Assembly: GCF_016918015.1 (NCBI RefSeq)
Contig: NZ_JAERMK010000002.1
Coordinates: 248,001-312,000, forward strand
Direction of reading: 5' to 3'
DNA: 64,000 nucleotides
DNA from: Glycomyces sp. YM15
Lineage (GTDB): Bacteria > Actinomycetota > Actinomycetes > Mycobacteriales > Micromonosporaceae
Positions 25,777 to 36,381 of this stretch are shown piece after piece. The notes beneath the pieces are model-generated. The model made no database searches and had not been told where the DNA came from. It was given only the letters and a program-made list of their open reading frames with translations. The first letter of the stretch is position 1, and each line of letters starts with the position of its first letter. Made by a program: the position numbers and the translations under genes.

Positions 25777-27438
25777 ATGCGATCCCGATCGAACGACCGC
25801 CGCCCCGCCGCCAGAGCGACCCGCTTCGCCTGGTCGTCGCTCGCAACGGCACTCGTCGGCGCGGCTCTCGGCGCACTCTGGGCCTCCGGGGCCTCGGCGC
25901 ACGCCACCGCCACCAAGACCGAACCCGCCTCCGGGGCGCTCCTCGACGCGCCACCGAGCGAAGTCGTCGTCGAGTTCAACGAACCAGTCACCCCCGTAGA
26001 CGCGGCCACCGGCGTGGTGGCTCCCGATGGTGACCGAGCCGACACCGGGGTCGAGCAGAACGCCGAACAGACCACCCTCCAGATCAGCGTCGACGCCGAC
26101 CAGGAGGGCACCTACCTCGTCGGCTACCGGGTCGTCTCGCACGACGGGCACCCCGTCTCCGGCACCTTCACCTTCTCGATAGGGGCCGAGACCGAGGCGC
26201 CGAGCGCCGAAGCGCTCACGGCCGGAACCGACCCGTTCGTGCAAGCGCTCCTCTACGGCAACCGCTGGTTCGGATACGCGGGACTGGCGCTCGCGCTCGG
26301 CGCGGGCATCTTCCTCGCCCTCGGGGCACGGCCGCGCGAGGTCCCCGCGAAGAGCTGCGCCACCGGCCTCGCGGTCGTCGCCATGACCGCCGTGCTCGGG
26401 CTGCCCCTCCAGGCCGCCTACGAAACCGGGACCAGCATCTCCGGCCTCGACGCGGTCGGACTCCAGTCCGTCATGGAGTCGAACGTCGGCCTCGCCGGGC
26501 TCCTGCGGCTGCTCCTCGTGCTGCTCGCGCTGCCGCTCATGCGGACGGTCGTCACCAGCACCGAGGAACCGAAGCCGCTGCTCGTGACCGGCCTCGCCGC
26601 GGTCGGCCTCGCGCTCACCGCCACCTGGCCGCTCGCCGGGCACCCCATGGCGACCGAACCGATCGCCGTCGCGTTCACCGCGGACACGGTGCACCTCGCC
26701 GCTTCGATGGCGTGGGCGGGCGGCGTGCTCGCCATCCTGATCCTCGCGTTCCGCGAGGACACCGAGATCCCGGACGGCGCCGCCGCGACCTGGCTCGCGC
26801 TGGTGCCGTGGCTCGTCGCGAACGTCCTCGTCGCCGGGCTCGCCTCCGCGCTGCTCCACATCGACTCGATCGAGGCGCTCACCGACACGACCTACGGGCG
26901 CCTGGTGATCCTCAAAGCCGTGCTGCTCGCCGCGATCCTCGGCGCGGGCCTGTTCACGCGGCGCGCGCTGCTGCGCCGCACGGCGGCCCGGCGGCGGCTG
27001 CGCGTCGCGGCCGGAGTCGAGCTCGTGTTCCTCGCCGCCGTGATGGCCGCCGTGGCCGTGCTCGTGCAGGCCGTGCCCGCCAAGACCGCGCTGCTCGAGA
27101 CCGAGACGGCCACCGCCGCATCCACCGAGACGGCCACGCTCGTCACCACCGACGTGTACTCGGCGCAGCTCGTGCTCGAACCCGGGCGGCCCGGGCCCAA
27201 CAGCGTGCGGATCCTCGCCGACGACCTCGAAGGCGCGCCGTTCCCCGCCGCGGAGTGGACCGCGACCTACGGGCTCGAAGGCGAAGCGGCCGAGGAGATG
27301 CGGCTCATCGAGCTGCGCACCGGCATCCTCGCGGGCGAGGTCAGCCTGCCCGCCGAAGGACGCTGGATCTTCACGTTCACCCTCACCGACGCCGCAGGGA
27401 ACACCGCCACCGCCGAGGCCGCGGTCGACGTCAGCTGA
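25777..27438 (+). CDS. CopC-CopD fusion copper protein
   Basis: The 553-residue protein has a signal peptide ending GASA, then a CopC domain starting HATATKTEPASGALL, so the mature N-terminal His is a copper ligand. The second His pair is in VVSHDGHPVSGTFTF. An eight-helix CopD domain follows (about 150-450). The C-terminal extracytoplasmic beta domain of about 95 residues resembles YtkA/FixH-like modules. The family imports or handles copper at the membrane. The ATG at 25777 gives the signal peptide. It is convergent and directly abutting the TatD gene (stops 27438/27439). Confidence 0.88.
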   Translation: MRSRSNDRRPAARATRFAWSSLATALVGAALGALWASGASAHATATKTEPASGALLDAPPSEVVVEFNEPVTPVDAATGVVAPDGDRADTGVEQNAEQTTLQISVDADQEGTYLVGYRVVSHDGHPVSGTFTFSIGAETEAPSAEALTAGTDPFVQALLYGNRWFGYAGLALALGAGIFLALGARPREVPAKSCATGLAVVAMTAVLGLPLQAAYETGTSISGLDAVGLQSVMESNVGLAGLLRLLLVLLALPLMRTVVTSTEEPKPLLVTGLAAVGLALTATWPLAGHPMATEPIAVAFTADTVHLAASMAWAGGVLAILILAFREDTEIPDGAAATWLALVPWLVANVLVAGLASALLHIDSIEALTDTTYGRLVILKAVLLAAILGAGLFTRRALLRRTAARRRLRVAAGVELVFLAAVMAAVAVLVQAVPAKTALLETETATAASTETATLVTTDVYSAQLVLEPGRPGPNSVRILADDLEGAPFPAAEWTATYGLEGEAAEEMRLIELRTGILAGEVSLPAEGRWIFTFTLTDAAGNTATAEAAVDVS

Positions 27439-28296
27439 TCACCAGGCGCCGAACGCCGCCTCGGTGTTCGCCCACAGCCGCTCGCACCACGACTCGAGAT
27501 CGCGTTCGAGGTGTTCGGCGAGGAAACGGACCGTGTAGTTCGTGAGCGCCGGATGGTTCCGGTGCCCGCGCACCGGGATCGGGGCCATGAACGGCGCGTC
27601 CGTCTCCACCAGCACCAGTTCGGCCGGGGCGACCGACGCCGCGTCGCGCAGGCTCTGGGCGTTCTTGAACGTCACGTTCCCCGCGAAGCTCATGAAGAAC
27701 CCGCGCCGCGCGCACTCCTTCGCGAACGCGAAATCCCCCGAGAAGCAGTGCAGCACCACTCGATCGGGCGCGCCGTCGGCGTCCAGGATCGCCAGGACGT
27801 CCTCGTGCGCGTCCCGGTCGTGGATCACCAGCGCCTTGCCCCGCCGCTTCGCGATCTCGATATGCGCGCGGAACGACCGCTGCTGGGCCGCGCGGCCGCT
27901 CTCGTCGGTCCGGAAGTAGTCGAGCCCGGTCTCACCGAGGGCCGCGACCCGCGGCAGCGCCGCGACCGCGTCGATCGCCGCGAGCGCCGCGTCGAGGTCG
28001 GCCTGGCGCGGGGCGTCGTTCGGGTGCAGCGCGGCCGCGGCGAGCACGCGCGGATCGGCGGCCGCGAGCGCGGCGGCCCAACGCGACGACTCGACGTCAG
28101 TGCCGACCTGCACGACCCGCGCGACCCCCGCGGCGGCCGCCTCGTCGAGGCGGGCCCGCACGCCGGGCGAATCGGGAGCGGGCACCGGGAGCTCCTCCTC
28201 GGCGCCGAAGACGTCGACGAGATCGAGATGGGTGTGGCTGTCGGCGACGGGATGCGGCAGCGGCTCGGGCAGCGGCGCGGGTTCGGATCGGTACAC
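27439..28296 (-). CDS. tatD: TatD family hydrolase
   Basis: The 285-residue TIM-barrel metal-dependent hydrolase has the TatD motifs ADSHTHLDLVDV (about residues 18-29), GETGLDYFR (about 120-128), VIHDRDAHED, HCFSGD and LVETDAPFMAP. TatD proteins are 3'-5' DNA exonucleases or deoxyribonucleases of DNA repair and apoptosis-like turnover. It lies next to metG, a common neighbour in actinobacteria (metG-tatD-rpfB-ksgA), although here a hypothetical gene separates them. Confidence 0.92.
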   Translation of the reverse strand: MYRSEPAPLPEPLPHPVADSHTHLDLVDVFGAEEELPVPAPDSPGVRARLDEAAAAGVARVVQVGTDVESSRWAAALAAADPRVLAAAALHPNDAPRQADLDAALAAIDAVAALPRVAALGETGLDYFRTDESGRAAQQRSFRAHIEIAKRRGKALVIHDRDAHEDVLAILDADGAPDRVVLHCFSGDFAFAKECARRGFFMSFAGNVTFKNAQSLRDAASVAPAELVLVETDAPFMAPIPVRGHRNHPALTNYTVRFLAEHLERDLESWCERLWANTEAAFGAW

Positions 28297-28528
28297 ATGT
28301 CAACGATGCCACGCCTTCGCCGACGCGCGCCCGGTGCTTCCGGCGTAACATCTTCTTCATTTTCCGGACATCCCCGCCTGACACGCCGCGCTTACGTTGG
28401 CGGACAGTCGAACCACCGGCTGTGGACAAGCCACTACCGTCCGGCGACAGCACCGCAGACCACACCAGCGATCCACGACAACGCAGTCGCACCGCCGTCG
28501 CACCCGCGCAAGACGAATCGAGACGCAC

Positions 28529-29650
28529 ATGACCCGCGACCTCGCGTCCCGCCGCAACCGCGCCGCAGCGCTCCAGCAACGCCGCCCCGCCGTCCCGGCC
28601 GAAACGACGCAACCCCAGACCATCGTCACCGTCGAATGGCGCGGCGAGAAATACCCCGGCACCCCCTACGCCGACGGCGCCGCCTGGGAACTCTTCTCCG
28701 CCCTCCCGCGCCCCGACTTCCTGCCGAACCCCCGCCCCGGCAGCGACTACCCGTACCGCCACTTCGCCCACGCCGGCGAGGTCCTGCGCGACGGCGTGCC
28801 CGTCGCCGTCGCCGACGACCGGTCCCTCACCGTGCCCCTCGCGCCCGGCCTCGACCTCGAATACGTGCGCCGCCTGACCCAGACCCCGCACCTCGACCCC
28901 GCCGCACGCGTCCTCCTCGACCGCGTCCGCCGCTCCGCCGCGGTCGCCCCCGGCGACATCATGGAGCGACCCGTCACCGCTCCACAGATCGCCCGCCTCA
29001 TGGAGACCGCCGCCGTCCCCGGCGGCTTCTGCTACCGCCGCTGGGACATCGCGCACCTGCGCACCCCCGCCGCCCGCTCCGTCCTCGGCGGCGAGACCGA
29101 ACCGAGCGAGCCCTGGGTGTTCGCGCTGCGCTGGCCCGCGGCCGACGCATGGGACTACCAGGCGCCCGTCGCCCCCGAATACGAAGGCCTGACGGCGATG
29201 CCGTCCTCCGACCGGCGCGGCATGCCCGTCCTCGGCACCGGTTTCGCGATCTCGACCGCGCACCTGCTCCCCGAGCACGTCACCGCCGACCTCACCGACC
29301 TGCCGCTGCCCGAGGGCTCGCGGCTCCTCGCCTTCACCGAGCAGGGCGCCGAACTCGACCTGTTCGCCTACTCGGGTCAGCAGTGGTCGCCGCTCACCCT
29401 CGAACGGCGCGTTGACATCCCCGGCGTCGAGCAGGGCCGCGTCCACCAGGTGCGGCGGGTCCTGCGCGAGGCGAACCACGTGGTCTGGAAGGGCATCCCG
29501 GGCTCGCTCGTGGACGCCGACGACGACTGGGCGCGCTTCCGCCTCTCCCGCCCCAGCCCCGACGTCCTCTCCCGCTCCGGGGCCGAGGCCGTGCGCCGCG
29601 GCGTCTACGAGAAATGGGTGGAGCGCAGCGAAGTCGCCCCGGCGATCTGA
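28529..29650 (+). CDS. hypothetical protein, no recognised domain
   Basis: The 373-residue soluble protein starts at 28529 (MTRDLASRRN); the upstream open frame is Arg-rich and not protein-like. After a basic N-terminus with an LQQRRPA segment come several aromatic-rich stretches (TPYADGAAWELFSALPRPDF; YPYRHFAHAGEVLRDG). No transmembrane helix or catalytic motif is seen. Codon bias is that of the chromosome. It may be an actinomycete-specific protein, but no function is assigned. A strong terminator follows. Confidence 0.75.
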   Translation: MTRDLASRRNRAAALQQRRPAVPAETTQPQTIVTVEWRGEKYPGTPYADGAAWELFSALPRPDFLPNPRPGSDYPYRHFAHAGEVLRDGVPVAVADDRSLTVPLAPGLDLEYVRRLTQTPHLDPAARVLLDRVRRSAAVAPGDIMERPVTAPQIARLMETAAVPGGFCYRRWDIAHLRTPAARSVLGGETEPSEPWVFALRWPAADAWDYQAPVAPEYEGLTAMPSSDRRGMPVLGTGFAISTAHLLPEHVTADLTDLPLPEGSRLLAFTEQGAELDLFAYSGQQWSPLTLERRVDIPGVEQGRVHQVRRVLREANHVVWKGIPGSLVDADDDWARFRLSRPSPDVLSRSGAEAVRRGVYEKWVERSEVAPAI

Positions 29651-29659
29651 ACGCACGGA

Positions 29660-29687
29660 GAAGGGCCCGGCAACCGCCGGGCCCTTC
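29660..29687. terminator. bidirectional terminator
   Basis: GAAGGGCCCGGC at 29660-29671 and GCCGGGCCCTTC at 29676-29687 form a perfect 12-bp stem with an AACC loop between convergent genes. Confidence 0.85.
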
Positions 29688-29698
29688 CCTGTGCGCTC

Positions 29699-31489
29699 CT
29701 AAGCGTTCAACCGCTCGATCTCTTCGTCCACGATGGACGGATCGAGTTTGGTGAACACCGGCGTCGGCTTCTCCAGCACCGTGCCCGGGACCAGCGGCAC
29801 CGACTCCCACTTCGGGACGTCCGAGTAGTCGCCGGTGAGGATCGGGTACGGCCCGTCGGTCGCGCCGCCCTCGTCCAGCTCGGCGACCTCCTCGATGTAC
29901 GGCATCGGGGAGAACACGCCCTCACCGCCGAGCAGCTCGTGCACCCGCTGCGAGGAATGCGGCAGGAACGGGCTCATGATCGTCTTCAAGTCCGAGACCG
30001 CCTGCAGCACCGTGTAGAGGACCGTGGCCTGGCGCTTCGGGTCCTCCTTCATCTTCCACGGCGCGGTGTCCGCGAGGTACTTGTTCGCCGCCGCGACGGC
30101 CTTCATCGCCTCGCCGATCCCGGCCCGCACCTTGTTGGCGCCGATCAGGTCGCCCACGGTGTCGAACGCGTCGCGCGTCGCCGCCAGCAGCTCCCGGTCG
30201 ACCTCCTCGAGCTCGCCCGGCTCCGGCACGGCCCCGAAGTTCTTCGCGGCCATCGCGATCGAGCGGTTCACCAGGTTGCCCCAGCCCGCCACCAGCTCAT
30301 CGTTGTTGCGGCGCAGGAACTCAGCCCACGTGAAGTCCGAGTCCTGGTTCTCCGGGCCCGCCGCGCAGATGTAGTAGCGCAACGCGTCGGGGGAGTACCG
30401 CTCCAGGAAGTCCCGCACGTAGATCACGACGCGTCGCGAGGACGAGAACTGCTTGCCCTCCATCGTCAGGAACTCCGACGACACCACCTCGGTCGGCAGG
30501 TTCAGCTTCCCGAGCGCGCCCGGCTCGCCGCCGTTCGCGCCCTCGCCGTTCGCGCCCAGCAGCATCGCCGGCCAGATCTCGGAGTGGAAGACGATGTTGT
30601 CCTTGCCCATGAAGTAGTAGGACACCGCCTCCGGGTCCTGCCACCAGCGCTTCCACGCCTCCGGGTCGCCCGAGCGCCGCGCCCACTCGATCGTGGCGCT
30701 CAAATAGCCGATCACCGCGTCGAACCACACGTACAGGCGCTTGTCCGGCCGGTCGACCCAGCCTTCCAGCGGAATCGGCACACCCCAGTCCAGGTCGCGC
30801 GAGATCGGACGCGGATGCATCTCGTCGAGCAGGTTCCTGGTGAACCGCAGGACGTTCGTCCGCCAGCCCGTGCGCGTGTCCAGCCACGCGTTCAACGCGT
30901 CCGCGAACGCCGGCAGATCGAGGAAGAAATGATCCTCCTCCACGAACTTCGGCGTCTCGCCGTTGATCCGCGACTTCGGGTCGATCAGGTCGACCGGGTC
31001 GAGCTGGCGGCCGCAGTTGTCGCACTGGTCGCCGCGCGCCGAATCGAACCCGCAGTGCGGGCACGTGCCCTCGATGTAGCGGTCCGGCAGCGTGCGGCCC
31101 GTCGAAGGGCTGATCGCGCCGAGCGTCTTCTTCTGCAGGATGTACCCGTTCCCGTAGAGCGTCGTGAACAGCTCCTGCACGGTCCGGTAGTGGTTCCCCG
31201 TGGTCGTGCGCGTGAACAGGTCGTACGAGAGGCCCAGCGCGTCCAGGTCCTCCACGATGATCCGGTTGTACTTCGCGGCGGCCTCGGCGGCCGTCAGGCC
31301 CTCCGCGTCGGCCTGCACCAGGATCGGCGTGCCGTGCTCATCGGTCCCCGAGACCATGAGCACATCGTGACCGCGCATGCGCATGTAGCGGGCGAAGACG
31401 TCGGCGGGGACCCCGAATCCTGCTACATGGCCGATGTGGCGCGGACCGTTGGCGTAAGGCCAGGCCAGCGCGGTCAATACGTGAGTCAT
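29699..31489 (-). CDS. metG: methionine--tRNA ligase
   Basis: The 596-residue class I synthetase charges tRNA-Met. HIGH motif is [10 protein letters not shown] (about residues 14-23). The zinc knuckle of the connective peptide is [20 protein letters not shown], the KMSKS loop has the family variant GKQFSSSR, and an anticodon-binding domain follows. The start at 31489 ([14 protein letters not shown]) is standard; another ATG lies three codons upstream at 31498. The long open frame further upstream is not part of the protein. Confidence 0.95.
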   Translation of the reverse strand: MTHVLTALAWPYANGPRHIGHVAGFGVPADVFARYMRMRGHDVLMVSGTDEHGTPILVQADAEGLTAAEAAAKYNRIIVEDLDALGLSYDLFTRTTTGNHYRTVQELFTTLYGNGYILQKKTLGAISPSTGRTLPDRYIEGTCPHCGFDSARGDQCDNCGRQLDPVDLIDPKSRINGETPKFVEEDHFFLDLPAFADALNAWLDTRTGWRTNVLRFTRNLLDEMHPRPISRDLDWGVPIPLEGWVDRPDKRLYVWFDAVIGYLSATIEWARRSGDPEAWKRWWQDPEAVSYYFMGKDNIVFHSEIWPAMLLGANGEGANGGEPGALGKLNLPTEVVSSEFLTMEGKQFSSSRRVVIYVRDFLERYSPDALRYYICAAGPENQDSDFTWAEFLRRNNDELVAGWGNLVNRSIAMAAKNFGAVPEPGELEEVDRELLAATRDAFDTVGDLIGANKVRAGIGEAMKAVAAANKYLADTAPWKMKEDPKRQATVLYTVLQAVSDLKTIMSPFLPHSSQRVHELLGGEGVFSPMPYIEEVAELDEGGATDGPYPILTGDYSDVPKWESVPLVPGTVLEKPTPVFTKLDPSIVDEEIERLNA

Positions 31490-31627
31490 GCGCCCCATGT
31501 TATCGGTCCAGATATCAGGACCGGCACTGTCCGGACCTCTCGACGGCGCACGTCTCGTCCTCACCCGACACGGCGATCCCGACGCGATTGCGCCCCCGTT
31601 CGCGAATTCGGTGATGCAATAACCGGT

Positions 31628-32377
31628 ATGTCTGGAACACACCGCGCGGTCGACCCCCAGCACCAGCCCGCGTCCCCCGGGGCGCCGGAAGCGAACGTGC
31701 CCGTTCCCGAAATGCCCGCCGCGTACGGCGTCGTCGGCGAGCACACCTGGGACCCCGGCGCCGAAGCCGCACCCAGGCCCGTCTCCCAGCGCGGCCCCCT
31801 CGGCTCCCAGACCGACGGCATGGCCGCCATCCGCGCCGTCTGGGAACGCGCCGGCGAATCCGCGCGGAAACCCGCCAAGCCCGGCCGGGCCCAGCGCCGC
31901 CGCGAACCCAAGGCCTTCGCGCCCGCGCTCCTCGGCATCCTCGTCTGCGCCTGCCTCCTCATGTTCTTCGCCTGGACCGCCGCCCCCGCGCTCTGGATCT
32001 CCGTCGGCCACTACGACTACGGCACCGTCCAGGTCACCTCCTGCGAGAACGGGTTCGCGCCCTCCTGCACCGGCCGCTTCCAGACCCACGACTGGGCGAA
32101 AGACCTCCACCTCACCGGCGAGGTCACGGCCGCCGACCTCGGCACCGAACTCCCCGCCCGCTCCACCGGGCCCGACGCGCACAGCGCCTACGTCGGCGGC
32201 ACCGCCGGACTCCTGCTCCGCTGGGCCCCCTCGCTCGTCCTCTTCATGGCCGCCGCGTTCGCACTCGTCGCCGTCTCCGGCGCCACCAGACTCTACGAAG
32301 GACGCTCCCGCGCGATCGGCCTGTGCTGGGCCTCCGCCGGAGCCGTCCTCGCCGCCGCCCTCGCCTTCGCGTGGTGA
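31628..32377 (+). CDS. hypothetical membrane protein
   Basis: The 249-residue protein has a Pro-rich, charged N-terminal 100 residues, then a membrane helix ([19 protein letters not shown]). An outside loop with two Cys ([15 protein letters not shown]) follows, then two further helices near the C-terminus. No family is recognised. It could be a small actinobacterial envelope protein. The ATG at 31628 fits the start of protein-like sequence. Confidence 0.65.
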   Translation: MSGTHRAVDPQHQPASPGAPEANVPVPEMPAAYGVVGEHTWDPGAEAAPRPVSQRGPLGSQTDGMAAIRAVWERAGESARKPAKPGRAQRRREPKAFAPALLGILVCACLLMFFAWTAAPALWISVGHYDYGTVQVTSCENGFAPSCTGRFQTHDWAKDLHLTGEVTAADLGTELPARSTGPDAHSAYVGGTAGLLLRWAPSLVLFMAAAFALVAVSGATRLYEGRSRAIGLCWASAGAVLAAALAFAW

Positions 32378-32610
32378 CGCACGGGTGGTGCGGCGGCCCC
32401 GACGCCATCCCTGGCAACCTGTTCGGGTGCGGCACGAGAGCACCGGGACGGCCTGTAATGACGCCCACCCGCATCGGACGGCCCCTCGAGGCGCCGCGCG
32501 CGGCGTCGTAGAGTGAACCCGCCCCCGGAACGCCGCTTGACTCGGCGCCATGCCGCGCCCATTTTGCATTGACCGTTCCTACCCCGCTTCGGGGCTCTTC
32601 GGGAGACAGC

Positions 32611-34749
32611 GTGAGTGATTCTTCGAAACCGGTGGCGCAGACCTGGTTCGGACCCATCACGGCCGTGCAGCGGCGCGCCATGTTCGCGCTCGTGCCGGTG
32701 GCGGTCGCCTTCGGCCTCGTCGTCGGACTGGCGTTCCTGCCGCTGACGAGCGCCTTCGGCGGGCTCGCGAAAGTCGGCTCCGAAACCGTCCTCGAACTCC
32801 CCGACGAGCTCGTGCTCCCCCCCGCGCCCGAATCCTCCACCCTCTACGCCTCCGACGGCGAGACCGTCATCGCCACCTTCGGCGACCAGTACCGCGTGCA
32901 GCTCGAATACGACCAGATCCCCGCCTCCGTGGTCAGCGCGCTCGTCGCCACCGAAGACTCGAACTTCTTCGAGCACAACGGGGTCGACCCCGAAGGCGTC
33001 ATGCGCGCGCTCGTCACCAACATCGCCGACGGCGGCACCTCCGAAGGCGCCTCGACGATCACCATGCAATACGTGCGGCAGGTCCTCTCCTACACCGCGA
33101 CCACTCCCGACGAGGTCGCCGCCGCCAGCGAGGTCACCGTCGACCGCAAGATCAAGGAGATGGGCTACGCGCTGGCGCTCGAAGAGGAGATGACGAAGCA
33201 GGAGATCCTCACGAACTACCTGAACACCGTCTACTTCGGCAACGGGGCGTACGGGATCGGCGCGGCCGCGCAGGTCTACTACGGGAAGGTCCCGGCCGAC
33301 CTCACGGTCGCCGAGTCGGCGATGCTGGTGGGCCTGATCCAGTCGCCGTCGATCTACGACCCGATCAACGGCTCGTCGGAGGCCGCGCAGGTCCGCCGCG
33401 ACCACGTGATCAACCGGATGGTCGACGTCGGGTCCCTGACCCGGGCCGAAGGCGACGAGGCGAAGGCCGAGGGCCTGAACCTCAACCCGCAGCAGGCGAA
33501 CAACACCTCGGGCGGCGCGATCGACTCCGACTACGGCTTCTTCGTCGACTACTTCGAGCAGTGGTGGAACCAGCAGGAGGACTTCGGGGACTCCGAGGAG
33601 GTCCGCAAGGCCCGCCTCTACCGGGGCGGCTACGAGATCGTCTCGACCCTCGACGTGGAGCTGCAGCGCGCGGCGCAGGACGCGGTCGAGAAGCAGAAGG
33701 AGACCGGCTCGGAGTACGCGCTCGGCTCGGTCGTGGTCGAGCCGGGGACCGGCGGCATCCAGGTGATGGCCGTGAACCGCAACTACTCGAACGACGTCTC
33801 CGAGAACGGCCCCAACACCGGCGGCCCCGGCAAGGGCTCGTATCCGAACACCACGAACCCGCTGCTGAGCGGCAACTCGGCGGTGCCGGGCTACCAGGCG
33901 GGCTCGTCGTTCAAGATGTTCACGATGCTCGCGGCGCTCGAGGAGGGCTACCCGCTGGACACCACGATCTACTCGCCGTACCAGTACACGTCGAAGTACG
34001 TGGTGGGCGACGGCGAGGCCGCGTGCGGCAACAAATGGTGCCCGAAGAACGCCTCGAAGTCGGAGGTCGGGAACTACAACATGTGGACCGGCTTCGGCGA
34101 ATCGGTGAACACGTACTTCGTGCAGCTCGCGGAGCGGGTCGGCGTCGAGAAGGCGATCAACATAGCCGAGCGGCTCGGCATCAAGTTCCGCTCCCAGGAG
34201 GACCTGAACTTCGTCACCAACTACCCGGAGAGCTACGGCCCGTTCGTCCTCGGCGTCACGCAGACCACGCCGCTCGACATGGCGGCCGCGTACGCGACGC
34301 TCCCGGCGGACGGCGTGTACTGCCCGCCGATCCCGGCGTCGAACGCGACGACGCTGACCGGCCAGACCATCCCGTTCGAGTCCGCGTGCGACCGGGCCGT
34401 GAGCGTCGAGGTCGCCCGCGCCGCGGTGGACGCGGCGCGCTGCCCGACCGAGTACGGTGCGGCGGCAGGGAACTGCACGTGGGGCACCGCCCCGCAGGTC
34501 GGCAACGCGGTCGACGGGCCGGTGGCGGGCAAGACCGGCACCACCGACTCGAACTCCACCAACTGGTTCGTGGGATTCACGCCGAACGCGGCGGCGGCGG
34601 CGTTCATCGCCGACCCGGACAGCCCGCAGCACTTCGTCGGCAAGGCCAACCTCGGCAAGCCCGCGAACGCGGTCGCCGAGATCCTGGCCGCGCAGTGGGA
34701 TCTGAACGGCGAAGGCGATTTCACGCCGCCCACGGATCTGGTGCACTGA
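32611..34749 (+). CDS. class A penicillin-binding protein (glycosyltransferase and transpeptidase)
   Basis: The 712-residue peptidoglycan synthase starts with GTG at 32611 (GGGAGAC upstream). One membrane helix (about 22-45) precedes a GT51 domain with catalytic Glu in VATEDSNFFEHNGVD, then GASTITMQYVRQ and LNTVYFGNGAYGIGAAA. The transpeptidase domain has SxxK as GSSFKMF, SxN as ESVNTYFV and KTG as AGKTGTTDSNS. It polymerises and crosslinks glycan strands outside the membrane. All catalytic motifs are intact. Confidence 0.94.
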   Translation: MSDSSKPVAQTWFGPITAVQRRAMFALVPVAVAFGLVVGLAFLPLTSAFGGLAKVGSETVLELPDELVLPPAPESSTLYASDGETVIATFGDQYRVQLEYDQIPASVVSALVATEDSNFFEHNGVDPEGVMRALVTNIADGGTSEGASTITMQYVRQVLSYTATTPDEVAAASEVTVDRKIKEMGYALALEEEMTKQEILTNYLNTVYFGNGAYGIGAAAQVYYGKVPADLTVAESAMLVGLIQSPSIYDPINGSSEAAQVRRDHVINRMVDVGSLTRAEGDEAKAEGLNLNPQQANNTSGGAIDSDYGFFVDYFEQWWNQQEDFGDSEEVRKARLYRGGYEIVSTLDVELQRAAQDAVEKQKETGSEYALGSVVVEPGTGGIQVMAVNRNYSNDVSENGPNTGGPGKGSYPNTTNPLLSGNSAVPGYQAGSSFKMFTMLAALEEGYPLDTTIYSPYQYTSKYVVGDGEAACGNKWCPKNASKSEVGNYNMWTGFGESVNTYFVQLAERVGVEKAINIAERLGIKFRSQEDLNFVTNYPESYGPFVLGVTQTTPLDMAAAYATLPADGVYCPPIPASNATTLTGQTIPFESACDRAVSVEVARAAVDAARCPTEYGAAAGNCTWGTAPQVGNAVDGPVAGKTGTTDSNSTNWFVGFTPNAAAAAFIADPDSPQHFVGKANLGKPANAVAEILAAQWDLNGEGDFTPPTDLVH

Positions 34750-34815
34750 CCGGGGGAGCGAAAGGGCCTGACCGCGACTCGCCACAGTCGGCATTCAGGC
34801 CCTAGACTCACCCCG

Positions 34816-36381
34816 GTGAGCGCCACCGCAGTCCGGCCCGAGCAGCCGCCCGCCGCCTGGCGGCCGACGCCGCTCCCCGGCCCCCTCCCCGCCGTCCGGG
34901 CCCGCCTCGCGAGCACCCTCCCGGGCGACTCCCGCCGCGCCCTCTGGGTGACCCTCGTGGTCACCGGGATCGCCGCCGCGCTGCGCCTGATCGGCCTGAA
35001 CCACCCCAAGGGCCTGATCTTCGACGAGGTCTACTACGCGCAGGACGCGCACTCGATGCTGTCCTACGGCGTCGAATGGGATCCGGGCGCGGACGGCTCC
35101 TCGTACGTCGCGCACCCGCCGTTCGGCAAGTGGCTCATCGGCCTCGGCGAATGGGCGTTCGGCTACGACGAGGTCGGCTGGCGCATCGCGGCCGCCGCCG
35201 CGGGCGTCATCGGCGTCGCGGTCCTCATCCGCCTGATGCGCCGCCTCACCGGATCGACGCTCCTCGGCGGCACCGCGGGCCTCCTGCTCGCCGTCGAAGG
35301 CAGCCACCTCGTGCTCTCGCGTACGTCGCTGCTCGACATCTTCATCGCCACGCTCCTGCTCGGCGCCATGTACTGCCTGGTGCGCGACCGCGACTGGCGC
35401 CGCGCGGGCTGGCTCGCCGCGCTCGAGGACGGCCTCGACGTCCGGCGCCGCAGGCCCCGCCTCGGCATGCCCTGGTGGCGGATCGCGTGCGCGGTGCTCC
35501 TGGGGCTCGCCATGGCCGTCAAGTGGAGTGCGCTGTGGTACATCATCGTCGTCATCGTGCTGTACATCGTGTGGGACTGGCGGCTGCGCTGCGACGCGGG
35601 CGCCCGCAAGCCCTTCCGCGACACCCTGATCTACGAGTTCGGCCAGAACCTGTGGTTCGGGCTCCTCGCGGTCGGCGTCTACACGCTCTCGTGGACCGGC
35701 TGGTTCCTCAACGACACCGGCTCCTACCGGCACTGGCTCGCCGACCAGGGCCGGTCCGAGCCGCCCGTCGTCGGCGCGCTCGTCAACTGGATGCAGTACC
35801 ACTTCAGCGTCCTGGACTTCCACAACGGACTCTCCTCCGAGCACTCCTATCAGTCCTGGCCGTGGCAATGGCTGTTCGACCTGCGGCCGGTGGTCTTCTA
35901 CTGGAGCTCGGACGTGAACTGCGGCGCGAGCGACTGCGCGGGCGAGGTGCTCCTCCTGGGGACGCCGCTGCTGTGGTGGACGTTCGTGCCGGCCGCCCTG
36001 GCGCTCCTCGTCTGGGCGCTGCACAAGCGCGACTGGCGGGCCTGGTTCCTCCTGGCGGGGCTCGGCGCGGGCATCCTCCCGTGGTTCATGTACCCCGAGC
36101 GGACGATGTTCTTCTTCTACGCCGCCCCGGCCGTGCCGTTCTTCATCGGCGCGGTCACGTGGTGCCTGGGGTTGATCATCGGCCGTACGGACCTGCGCCG
36201 TAGGAACGCGGCCCTGCCGCCGCTCGGCTCACCGGAGCGGCGCCTCACGGGTGCGCTCATCGCCGGGGCGTTCGTGGCGGTCGTGATCCTCTGCTTCGCG
36301 TACTTCTGGCCGATCTACACGGGCGAGGCCATTCCGCGCGAGGAATGGCACGCGCGCATGTGGCTCGACTCCTGGATCTGA
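34816..36381 (+). CDS. dolichyl/polyprenyl-phosphate-mannose protein O-mannosyltransferase
   Basis: The 521-residue GT39 family protein has about ten membrane helices. The first extracytoplasmic loop has the Asp-Glu catalytic pair in LIFDEVYYAQDAHSM (about residues 74-88) with HPPFGKWLI after it. The C-terminal PMT_4TMC region ends RMWLDSWI. It transfers mannose from polyprenyl-phosphate-mannose to secreted proteins. It starts with GTG at 34816, and a TAGACT box ends 7 bases upstream, so the transcript is probably leaderless. Confidence 0.92.
   Translation: MSATAVRPEQPPAAWRPTPLPGPLPAVRARLASTLPGDSRRALWVTLVVTGIAAALRLIGLNHPKGLIFDEVYYAQDAHSMLSYGVEWDPGADGSSYVAHPPFGKWLIGLGEWAFGYDEVGWRIAAAAAGVIGVAVLIRLMRRLTGSTLLGGTAGLLLAVEGSHLVLSRTSLLDIFIATLLLGAMYCLVRDRDWRRAGWLAALEDGLDVRRRRPRLGMPWWRIACAVLLGLAMAVKWSALWYIIVVIVLYIVWDWRLRCDAGARKPFRDTLIYEFGQNLWFGLLAVGVYTLSWTGWFLNDTGSYRHWLADQGRSEPPVVGALVNWMQYHFSVLDFHNGLSSEHSYQSWPWQWLFDLRPVVFYWSSDVNCGASDCAGEVLLLGTPLLWWTFVPAALALLVWALHKRDWRAWFLLAGLGAGILPWFMYPERTMFFFYAAPAVPFFIGAVTWCLGLIIGRTDLRRRNAALPPLGSPERRLTGALIAGAFVAVVILCFAYFWPIYTGEAIPREEWHARMWLDSWI

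Noticed and set aside
32293-34794. An 833-codon minus-strand open frame over the penicillin-binding protein gene
   Set aside because: It is a shadow frame. The plus-strand PBP has all GT51 and transpeptidase motifs.
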